Below, piece after piece: positions 57,443 to 64,000 of a stretch of DNA of 64,000 bases. The first letter of the stretch is position 1. Each line of letters begins with the position of its first letter. Under the pieces are notes generated by a model. It saw only the letters and a list, made by a program, of their open reading frames with translations, searched no databases and was not told where the DNA came from. Made by a program: the position numbers and the translations under genes. The DNA lies in contig JAUTCN010000009.1 in NCBI GenBank assembly GCA_030673965.1, positions 1 through 64,000 on the forward strand, read 5' to 3'. The stretch is from Fusobacterium sp. JB019 (lineage in GTDB: Bacteria; Fusobacteriota; Fusobacteriia; Fusobacteriales; Fusobacteriaceae).

Positions 57443-58984
57443 CTAATTCTGATTTTTAATTATATCTACTTTAAGTTTTATATATAAATCAACTTTTTCT
57501 CTTTTATTAGCCTTATATTTAAATAAATTTCCCGCAACTGGAATTGATGATAAGCCTGGAACTTTGCTTATCTCTTTTTTTAAAATATCTTTTTTTAATC
57601 CTCCTATTAAAATTTCATTTCCATCTTTTATCTTTAGAGTAGTTTTTAATACTCTTGAAATTTTAGATCCTCCATTAAATTTAGTGGTTTCTTTTTGTGA
57701 ACTAGATTCTTCTATATTGGTTACCTTAAAATCACTTGCTTCTAATTCTAATTTTAAATTAATTAATTCATTGTTCATAATTTCAGGAACAACCTTTAGA
57801 ACTATTCCAGCTTCCTTAAATATTGGAGTATAAGTTGTTTTATCATTTTCATTCTCCTCTTTTTCTTCTCCAACTATTTTTTCTTCAGTTATTTTAATTT
57901 CTCCTTCTGCACCATTAACAGTAACTATACTAGGAATTGAAGTTATCTTCAAATCTTGTGTTGCTTCCAATAAATCTAAGCTGAATTTTAAAAATTCTTT
58001 ATCATTTTTAAAAGGTTTCAGTAGACTCCCTACAGTTGAATATACTTCACCTATTCCTACTATTCCACTATTTTTTAATATATTTATATTGTCTTGTTGA
58101 TTAGAAGTTTCATTATAAGACCAAGAAAAACCTAACTTATCAAATAAATTCTCTGTTATATCTATTATTTCTACTGTTATTCTTACTTGTTTATTATTAT
58201 TATCAATACTATCTAAATATTTTTTTATCTCATTTACCTGTTCTTTTTCTCCACTTAAATAAACTATATTTTCTTTTAAATTTTCACTAAAATTAACCAT
58301 ATTTTTTTTACTTTGTAATAATGTTCCTATATTTATTTCCTTTAAGTTATTTATTTTCACTTTTTCTATTATAAAATTATCCTTTTTTTTATAGATTTCT
58401 CTGTCTTTTAAATCTTTTTGTTGCATTGAAACCTCTATTAAGTTATCTTTTTTATTTACTTCTAATAATTCTCCTTCAGTTATATATCCTGCTTTTTTTA
58501 AAGAAATAAAATAAACTCCATATGGTATATTCTCCAATATGAATTTTCCATTATTATCTGAAAAATATCTTTTAGAATTTTCTCCTATTATCTTAATTTC
58601 TACCCCTTGTAAATTATTTTTGTATTTTTGATTATATACATTTCCTATTACTATCCCTTTATCTGAATCTTTTGTATTCTTCGTTGTTACATAAATATAT
58701 TTTTCCTTCTCTTCTATCTTATATTCATTAATTTTACAGCATTCTTGTAAAACATTATAGATACTTTTTTCCCCTTTACTCATCTTTATATGATCTTTTT
58801 GAATCTTCTCATTTGGTGTAATTAATATATCAGATTTAGAAGTAAGATCCATACACAATTCCTCGATTGTTCTATTTTGAATCTTGTTTAAATATTTTAT
58901 TTTCTTAGTTTTTTCTATTAATCCTACATTTGCAAAAAGTTCTTGAACAACTAATAAATATAATATAATTTTTATTATCTTCAT
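57443..58984 (-). CDS. Pilus/secretion secretin with an embedded carboxypeptidase-regulatory-like domain
   Basis: The 513-residue precursor starts with a signal peptide (about 1-18). Its parts are: an STN/N0-like domain (about 30-100; ELCMDLTSKSDILITPNEK and VLQECCK); a carboxypeptidase-regulatory-like beta domain (about 110-185; GNVYNQKYKNNLQGVEIKI, DNNGKFILENIPYGVYFISL); a secretin N domain (about 200-275; VYLSGEKEQVNEIKKYLDSID); and a secretin C-terminal beta-barrel domain (about 275-505; LKITSIPSIVTVNG, GGLKKDIL, VPGLSSIPVAGNLF). It would form the outer-membrane pore of a type IV pilus or type II system, like PilQ. It is last in the operon. The embedded middle domain is unusual. Confidence 0.85.
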   Translation of the reverse strand: MKIIKIILYLLVVQELFANVGLIEKTKKIKYLNKIQNRTIEELCMDLTSKSDILITPNEKIQKDHIKMSKGEKSIYNVLQECCKINEYKIEEKEKYIYVTTKNTKDSDKGIVIGNVYNQKYKNNLQGVEIKIIGENSKRYFSDNNGKFILENIPYGVYFISLKKAGYITEGELLEVNKKDNLIEVSMQQKDLKDREIYKKKDNFIIEKVKINNLKEINIGTLLQSKKNMVNFSENLKENIVYLSGEKEQVNEIKKYLDSIDNNNKQVRITVEIIDITENLFDKLGFSWSYNETSNQQDNINILKNSGIVGIGEVYSTVGSLLKPFKNDKEFLKFSLDLLEATQDLKITSIPSIVTVNGAEGEIKITEEKIVGEEKEENENDKTTYTPIFKEAGIVLKVVPEIMNNELINLKLELEASDFKVTNIEESSSQKETTKFNGGSKISRVLKTTLKIKDGNEILIGGLKKDILKKEISKVPGLSSIPVAGNLFKYKANKREKVDLYIKLKVDIIKNQN

Positions 58985-58994
58985 TTTTTTTCTC

Positions 58995-59489
58995 CTATTT
59001 TCTATAAAAATATCCTTCTAAATTTATGGTTGCTATTAGACTACTTTCGTTATTTTCTATATAAAAATTTCCATCACTAAGAAAAATATTTTTTTCTTTT
59101 TCTAATTGATTTAAAAAACTTATAAAATTATACAATTTTCCCTCTAAATTATACGAACCTATTATCCTATTTCTATTTACTTTTAGTCTACCCATATAGA
59201 TAATTTTTAAATTATTTTTTAAAATACAATTATTTATATAATTAGAATAGTCACCTACTTTCTTAAATTTTTTAACTTTTATTTTTTTGTTTTCTAAAAT
59301 TTCTTTTTTATTAAATAAAAAATTTTTCTTTTTTAACAAATTTACATTATTTGATTTTAAACTTTTATTTTTTTTTAATAATATATTTTTTTCTTTTTCT
59401 AATTTTAAAACTGTAAATGTTGGATTTATAATCATCCCATAAATAATGGTCATGAAAAATATAATTGTCATTTTTTTATTGTTTTTCAT
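58995..59489 (-). CDS. PilO-like pilus assembly protein
   Basis: The roughly 164-residue protein has an N-terminal transmembrane helix (about residues 8-25), a Lys/Leu-rich coiled coil (about 30-75), and a small globular part (NRIIGSYNLEGKLYNFISFLNQLEKE) like the ferredoxin-like domain of PilO/GspM. The start is the ATG at 59489, which overlaps the preceding stop in TGATG and follows AGAGG. Annotation rests on topology and position rather than clear sequence signatures. Confidence 0.6.
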   Translation of the reverse strand: MKNNKKMTIIFFMTIIYGMIINPTFTVLKLEKEKNILLKKNKSLKSNNVNLLKKKNFLFNKKEILENKKIKVKKFKKVGDYSNYINNCILKNNLKIIYMGRLKVNRNRIIGSYNLEGKLYNFISFLNQLEKEKNIFLSDGNFYIENNESSLIATINLEGYFYRK

Positions 59490-60406
59490 CAAATTACCTC
59501 TATTTCTAAACAAAAAATATATTTATTCTCTTTTTTTTCTATATAATCATACTTTAATGATTTTACATTCTTATCTGATTCTATTTTTTCCATAAATTTG
59601 AATAATTTTTTTTCATCCATTACATAACCTTCTAGTTTTATTTTAATATTATAAATATTATATTTTGTAATAATAATATCTCTATTTATATAGCTCAACA
59701 CCAAAAAAAAGTTTCTTTTTATATTATTCTTTATGCTTTTAATCTCTTTTGTTTTATTAACATTTTTGTTCTTAGAATTTTTTTTGTTTATTTGATTTTT
59801 TAATTGGTAATTTTCATTTTTTATAATACAATTCTGTTCTTTTATATTTTTTATTATATTGAATAGCTTGTTTTCAAAAATTTTTATCCCTAAAAAAACA
59901 ATAATAATAATCATGCAACTCAAAATTAAATTAAAATTTATCCTTTTTATTTGATTTAATATCAAATCATAATCATCAATTTTATTTTTTAAGTCTATAT
60001 CTATATATATTCCTTTAACTGAAATTCTATTTTTTATAAAGATTTCAATTATTTTTTCCATAAAGTCCCTCTCAAAAATATAAATAATATATTTTTGATT
60101 TAATTTATAAGTTTCAATAAACAAATCATCTGTTTCTTTTTTTAAATTTTCCATACATAATTCTTGAATATAGTTTTCTATTTTAAAAACCTCTTCTTCT
60201 AAAATCTCTTTTTTTATGTACGCTCCTTCTTCAAAGCAGATTATAATTTCTTTTTTCACTATATATTTTTTTATTTTATTATATATTTTTTGATGATCTA
60301 ATTTATTTAAATAAAACTTAAATATTATTTGTTTATTATTGTTATATATTTTTAAATCACTTTTAGAAAAAACTATATATATTATTTGTTTATTATTTTT
60401 CAACAT
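59489..60406 (-). CDS. PilM/PilN-like (GspL-type) pilus assembly protein
   Basis: The 305-residue protein has a soluble N-terminal half (about 1-155) with alternating strands and helices (IIYIVFSKSDLKIYNNNKQ, EIIICFEEGAYIKKEIL) that could be a worn-down actin-like PilM fold. It has one transmembrane helix (about 158-176), a coiled coil (about 180-235) and a C-terminal PilN-like beta/alpha part (ITKYNIYNIKIKLEGYVMDE). This is the architecture of GspL, a fusion of PilM and PilN. The call is by topology, order and length. Confidence 0.55.
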   Translation of the reverse strand: MLKNNKQIIYIVFSKSDLKIYNNNKQIIFKFYLNKLDHQKIYNKIKKYIVKKEIIICFEEGAYIKKEILEEEVFKIENYIQELCMENLKKETDDLFIETYKLNQKYIIYIFERDFMEKIIEIFIKNRISVKGIYIDIDLKNKIDDYDLILNQIKRINFNLILSCMIIIIVFLGIKIFENKLFNIIKNIKEQNCIIKNENYQLKNQINKKNSKNKNVNKTKEIKSIKNNIKRNFFLVLSYINRDIIITKYNIYNIKIKLEGYVMDEKKLFKFMEKIESDKNVKSLKYDYIEKKENKYIFCLEIEVI

Positions 60407-60968
60407 ATATTGCCCCTATTCTAGATTTTGAATTTTTTATGATACTTAAATCTTCATCATAAAAATAACTATTATTTATAATTATTTTTACTTTTATTCC
60501 TTTTAATTGTTTTTCTCCAATTAGCATACTATCATATTTTTTGATAAAAACTATTTTAATTTCATTGCTTTTATTATAGTCTGAGTAATTTTTTATTAAA
60601 GATTTATAATTTTTTTTATTATTTTTATTTAAATCATAAATTATTTTATTTTTTTTTATTATTTTAAAAATCTTATATCCTGTATCTGTTTTTTCATTTT
60701 CATTTTTAATTATATTCTTATTCCAAATCAATTCATTTTTTCTATATACTATATATTTTATACCTCCTTTGACTTCAATATATTTTTCATATTCTCTTTT
60801 GATAATCTCATTGCTATTTTTATTTTTATCTTTTAAAAGAATATTACATTTTTCATACTCTTTTTTTAAAAGGAAAGAAGTTACTACTGATAAATAACTT
60901 AACAAAAGTAATAAATATAATGTTAAAATTAAGGTATTTCCTTTTATTTTATTTTTTAAAAAATACAT
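60393..60968 (-). CDS. PilX/GspK-like minor pilin
   Basis: The 191-residue protein begins KNKIKGNTLILTLYLLLLLSYLSVV, a type IV prepilin-like signal (basic lead peptide, Gly, then a hydrophobic helix) in which Glu5 is replaced by Ile, as in GspK/PilX proteins. The rest is Lys/Asn-rich without recognisable domains. The ATG at 60968 follows AAAGGAT and overlaps the previous gene by 20 nt. Confidence 0.6.
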   Translation of the reverse strand: MYFLKNKIKGNTLILTLYLLLLLSYLSVVTSFLLKKEYEKCNILLKDKNKNSNEIIKREYEKYIEVKGGIKYIVYRKNELIWNKNIIKNENEKTDTGYKIFKIIKKNKIIYDLNKNNKKNYKSLIKNYSDYNKSNEIKIVFIKKYDSMLIGEKQLKGIKVKIIINNSYFYDEDLSIIKNSKSRIGAIYVEK

Positions 60969-61364
60969 AATCTATCCTTTCATTCTTAATTTTAGTTTTT
61001 ACAAAAATTAAGTTATCTTCATTAGTAAATTCTCCCCAAATATTATCTATATAAGTCTCCCTTTTTCTAGAATTTTCCTTTATTTCTAATTTTAAATCAC
61101 GTGTAAAAATATATTCTTTGATATCATCATTTTTTTTAAGTAATAGTCTTTTTTTCCCTTCAACCTTTAATGAACTTGCTTCGTTAATATCCTTTTTTAA
61201 AACCTCTAATTCTCTATAATAATTTCTACTATAAGTAGTTAAATCTAAAGATTTTTTATCTAAATAAACTGTTGCTAGTATCAATTTAAAGACACAGTAA
61301 GAAAAGATACAAAAAATATTTAATGAAATCATTGCCTCTAATAAAAAAAACCTTTTTTATTCAT
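60949..61364 (-). pseudogene. Minor pilin interrupted by a one-base shift in an 8-T run
   Basis: The ATG at 61364 follows GGAG and begins MNKKGFF, then reads into a stop. One frame over, the same sequence continues LLEAMISLNIFCIF and the body to 60949. Joined by a -1 slip in the T run (61343-61350) the N-terminus becomes MNKKGFFLLEAMISLN, a perfect prepilin signal with Glu5. With 9 T instead of 8 the gene would be intact. It may be phase variable, use frameshifting at T TTT TTA, be decayed, or contain a sequencing error. Confidence 0.75.
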
Positions 61365-61369
61365 TTTAA

Positions 61370-61771
61370 TCACTCCAATATAAATTTTTCTTGTTTTTTA
61401 TCTAAATTTATTTTTATATATTTAATTTTCCCTATCTCTATCTTATCTAAACTTGCTTTTTCTTCAATAATTTTTACTCCTTTTATTTTAAAATATTTAA
61501 ATGTTCCTAAATAATAAAAATTTTTATTTGTCTTTATAAAATATTCTTTTCCTTTTGTTTTTAATTCATAATTACCTATTCTTTTATTAAAAAATAAATC
61601 CCTTCTCAAAATATTTTGTAAATTATTTTCCAATATTGCTAATTCATATCTATACTCTATTCTTTTTATAACTTTAAAATTAAAGTTAAATAATAACAAA
61701 AAATCTAATATAATTATAAAAATTAAAAGCAAAGATATTACTAATTCAATAATATTTCCTTTAGTTTTCAC
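61370..61771 (-). CDS. Minor pilin (PilW/GspJ-like)
   Basis: The roughly 133-residue protein starts with GTG at 61771, overlapping the upstream stop as GTGA, with GAGG upstream. It begins KTKGNIIELVISLLLIFIIILDFLLL, a prepilin-like helix after Gly with Glu at position +4. The remainder is a beta-rich body of unknown detail. It ends 6 nt before the interrupted minor pilin. Confidence 0.6.
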   Translation of the reverse strand: MKTKGNIIELVISLLLIFIIILDFLLLFNFNFKVIKRIEYRYELAILENNLQNILRRDLFFNKRIGNYELKTKGKEYFIKTNKNFYYLGTFKYFKIKGVKIIEEKASLDKIEIGKIKYIKINLDKKQEKFILE

Positions 61772-62232
61772 TTTGTTACCTCTAAAACTTCTAAAACAAA
61801 TAAAGCTAAACAAACAATTGGAGCAAAAGGTATTTGTACACCTCTTATTTCTTTTTTCTTTACAATTTTTAAAATAACATAACATAAAACAATTCCCACT
61901 AAACAAATAATATTATAATAATAAACCACTGCAAATAATGAACTATATCCTATATAAAATCCTATCGAACTTAGTAATTTAACATCTCCAAAACCTATTA
62001 ATTCTTTTCCCACTATATTGCTAACATAACCATATATAACTAAAAGGATTATTGGATAGACCCCAAAACCTATGATTGAATTTTCAAAACTATAATTAAA
62101 AAAAAATATTTTTATTCCTTTTAATAATAAAATAAATAAATTTAAAGCATCTGGTATTTCGCATGATTTGTAATCTGTATAACTAATAAGTAATAAATTT
62201 ATTATAAAAAATAAATCTATAATTTTTTCCAT
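61768..62232 (-). CDS. pilD: Prepilin peptidase (A24 family)
   Basis: An inner-membrane aspartyl protease that cleaves the prepilin lead peptide. The two catalytic aspartates are in YTDYKSCEIPD (about residue 20) and GFGDVKLL (GxGD, about residue 82). It has about 5-6 transmembrane segments. At 154 residues it lacks the N-terminal zinc/N-methylation domain of full-length PilD, as do TadV/CpaA-type enzymes. Encoded just after its presumed substrate pilin. Confidence 0.85.
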   Translation of the reverse strand: MEKIIDLFFIINLLLISYTDYKSCEIPDALNLFILLLKGIKIFFFNYSFENSIIGFGVYPIILLVIYGYVSNIVGKELIGFGDVKLLSSIGFYIGYSSLFAVVYYYNIICLVGIVLCYVILKIVKKKEIRGVQIPFAPIVCLALFVLEVLEVTK

Positions 62233-62233
62233 A

Positions 62234-62716
62234 TTATAACTCCTCCCATTTATAATTATTAATTGTATAATCTCCCATTTCCGTATCTTTCTCTATCCAA
62301 ATATTAATTCCGTCTGAACTATCTTCTTCACCTTTAAAAGTATATTTTATATTTCCTCCTAATTTTATTTGTCCATTTTTTTCTTTTCTACTTCCTCCTA
62401 CTACTTCTTTTACATCATTATTCTCATTTGAAGTTTCTAATTTATTTATATTTCCAGAAAAATAAATTTTTATTTTTTCTAAATCAGAGTCTGTTAAGTA
62501 ATCTTTTATTTGTCCATTTTCCTCTCCTAATGGTTGTCCTTCATCTAAATAATACATTTGAGAAGCTGTTCTCAACATTGATAAATCTGATATTACTTTT
62601 GTATCTTTTGCCTTTGCTAAATAAATTGATATTTTAGGAGTCATAATACTTGACATTATACCAATTATTGCTATTACTACTAACGTTTCAACTAAAGAAA
62701 ACCCTTCATTTTTCAT
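62234..62716 (-). CDS. Type IV pilin (major pilin candidate)
   Basis: The 160-residue prepilin has a short lead peptide MKNEG, then FSLVETLVVIAIIGIMSSIM, a canonical class III signal with Glu5 and a hydrophobic assembly helix. The globular part (about 50-160) has SDLSMLRTASQMYYLDEGQP. It lacks a C-terminal disulfide loop (no Cys). It stands between pilC and the prepilin peptidase and has the best ribosome binding site in the operon. Confidence 0.9.
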   Translation of the reverse strand: MKNEGFSLVETLVVIAIIGIMSSIMTPKISIYLAKAKDTKVISDLSMLRTASQMYYLDEGQPLGEENGQIKDYLTDSDLEKIKIYFSGNINKLETSNENNDVKEVVGGSRKEKNGQIKLGGNIKYTFKGEEDSSDGINIWIEKDTEMGDYTINNYKWEEL

Positions 62717-62814
62717 CTTTTTTCTCCTTTTTTTAATTTTTCAAATAAAATAATACCAAAATATAATTTTTATACTTCATAAAAATTCTGTTTTTATATT
62801 AATCACCTTCTTTG

Positions 62815-63957
62815 CTAGATACTGTCTATTATCTTTAATAGCGGAAAATAAATTCCTTTAAAAATAAAAAAAATTACTATTCCTATTATTATTATTGTAA
62901 AAGGTTCTAGTAATTTTATAATTATCTCTATTTTATTTTCTCTATCTTTTTTATTATTGTTATATATTATTTCTAAGCTTTTGACTAATTCTCCAGATTT
63001 TTCGCCTAATCGGATAAATTCTAAATCTTTTTTATTAAAAAATTCACTTTTTCTAAAAGAAACTTCAATATTTTTTCCTTCTTCAAAATTAACTAAAATA
63101 TTTTTTAATCCTTTTTTTCTATTTTTATTTAATTCTTCCTTTTCTAGAATTTTAATAGCATAGACTAAATTTATATCTGATTTTAATAATATTATTAATG
63201 ATTCTAATAAATTTAATTTATATAAGCCCATTAAATAATTTTTAATTTTTTTTGATTTAAATATATAGTTTAAAATTTTTTCTTTTATTTTAATATTCTT
63301 TATTATAAAAATAACTATCGAAAATATTATTCCTAAATAAATAAAGTTGTTTGAAAACCATATTATTCCTCTTGTTGTTTTTGATACCTCTATATTCATT
63401 TCTTTTAATATAATTACAAAATTAGGTAAAAGAAATTTACCTAAAAATATTAAAATTAAAAATATAAAAAACAATAATATTTCTGGATAAACTAGTATTT
63501 TTTTTACTTCTCTTCTTAATTTAATCCTAGTTTTTAATCTGTTTTCTATTATTGAAAATGATTTTAATAGATCTCCAGATTCTTCTCCTATTTTTAAAAT
63601 AATAAAATCTATTTCTTTTAAATTTAAACCACTATTTTTGAAAATAAAATCTATTTTTTCACCATTTCTTAAATAATATTTTATTTTTCTTATATAATTT
63701 TTCATCTTTTTGTAATCAGAAAAATAATTAATAGCATCATAAAATTGATAACCACTTTCTATAAAAATTCTTAGTTTAATAAAAAAATTTAAAAGTTCAG
63801 TATCTTTAAGATCTTCTTTTTTTATTATAAACGTTTTTATTATAAATAATTTATTTCTTTTCAATGCTTTTTCTAATTGTTTATTAGATGTTTCGTAATT
63901 AAAGATAATTTTCTTTTTTCCTTCTTTATTTATAACAAAAGACATATATTTTTTCAT
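62815..63957 (-). CDS. pilC: Type IV pilus / type II secretion inner-membrane platform protein PilC (GspF family)
   Basis: The 380-residue protein has two GspF repeats, each a cytosolic helical bundle: LNFFIKLRIFIESGYQFYDAINYF...GEESGDLLKSFSIIENRL, and NLLESLIILLKSDINLVYAIKIL...LGEKSGELVKSLEIIY. Three transmembrane segments lie near residues 155-180, 200-220 and 350-375. It anchors the assembly ATPase. The start overlaps the stop region of pilB (TTTAAATG). Confidence 0.9.
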   Translation of the reverse strand: MKKYMSFVINKEGKKKIIFNYETSNKQLEKALKRNKLFIIKTFIIKKEDLKDTELLNFFIKLRIFIESGYQFYDAINYFSDYKKMKNYIRKIKYYLRNGEKIDFIFKNSGLNLKEIDFIILKIGEESGDLLKSFSIIENRLKTRIKLRREVKKILVYPEILLFFIFLILIFLGKFLLPNFVIILKEMNIEVSKTTRGIIWFSNNFIYLGIIFSIVIFIIKNIKIKEKILNYIFKSKKIKNYLMGLYKLNLLESLIILLKSDINLVYAIKILEKEELNKNRKKGLKNILVNFEEGKNIEVSFRKSEFFNKKDLEFIRLGEKSGELVKSLEIIYNNNKKDRENKIEIIIKLLEPFTIIIIGIVIFFIFKGIYFPLLKIIDSI

Positions 63958-64000
63958 TTAAATCACTCTCAACAATTCATCCAAAGATATTTTTCCTTCT
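63958..64000 (-). CDS. pilB: Type IV pilus assembly ATPase PilB, C-terminal end only
   Basis: Only the last 13 codons lie in the window: EGKISLDELLRVI and a stop. This is the usual C-terminus of PilB/GspE ATPases (x-G-x-T/S-x-x-E-x-L-R-V). The gene continues beyond the right edge. Confidence 0.7.
   Translation of the reverse strand, partial: EGKISLDELLRVI

Overview
The window looks like chromosome of a low-GC, anaerobic, diderm bacterium of the Fusobacteriota (Fusobacterium/Cetobacterium type). The evidence is very AT-rich, K/N/I-rich coding, a butyryl-CoA pathway (thl, hbd, crt, bcd, etfBA plus a CoA-transferase), a HydF hydrogenase maturase, a heptose kinase for LPS, an OmpA-like lipoprotein, and gene orders partly shared with Firmicutes (for example rlmB next to a SigH-like sigma factor). 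The lineage is inferred from gene content; no rRNA gene is inside the window.

Layout. 1-3.3 kb: a strong outward promoter (probably an rRNA operon starting beyond the left edge), a D,D-carboxypeptidase, and an NhaC-family transporter controlled by a lysine riboswitch with a terminator switch. 3.3-6.1 kb: a tight plus-strand operon rluD-rnhB-yraN-zinc ribbon-comF. 6.2-8.9 kb: tpiA, gpmI and a thioesterase. 8.9-9.3 kb: a 329-bp relic of an ISL3-type element. 9.3-10.7 kb: infC-rpmI-rplT with a perfect sigma-70 promoter and an attenuator-like leader; infC almost certainly starts at AUU. 10.7-22 kb: three of the four tRNA clusters, interleaved with iscSU, nth, tyrS, minD, a DUF819 protein, eno and pyk. 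22.1-29.9 kb: GIY-YIG protein, DUF1576 protein, tsaD, DUF711/ACT pair, and rpsB-tsf-pyrH-frr. 29.9-35 kb: flavodoxin/ferredoxin protein, hydF, FAD oxidoreductase, CoA-transferase.

35-45.8 kb is a long minus-strand run that reads DUF1694-murA-rlmB-sigH-leuS-adk-map-infA-rpmJ-rpsM-rpsK-rpsD-rpoA-rplQ. The usual secY is absent from in front of adk. A 190-nt structured, non-coding interval lies between rpmJ and rpsM. 46-49 kb: a secreted carboxypeptidase-regulatory-like protein, the fourth tRNA cluster, an OmpA-like lipoprotein, and a second ISL3 derivative (800 bp). Both ISL3 derivatives keep perfect 8-bp target duplications and abut terminator hairpins. 49-55.9 kb: bcd-etfB-etfA, thl and crt-hbd. 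The thl and crt promoters share an identically spaced palindrome.

55.9-64 kb: ispF and rfaE1, then a type IV pilus / type II-like operon read toward the left: pilB (C-terminal end only), pilC, major pilin, prepilin peptidase, three minor pilins, a PilM+PilN-like fusion, a PilO-like protein and a secretin with a built-in carboxypeptidase-regulatory domain. One minor pilin has its start and prepilin signal separated from its body by a one-base shift in a run of eight T, which suggests slippage or phase variation. Together with comF (5.4 kb) this suggests a pilus or DNA-uptake system.

Twenty-five tRNA genes were identified. No CRISPR array, complete prophage or obvious defence island was seen.
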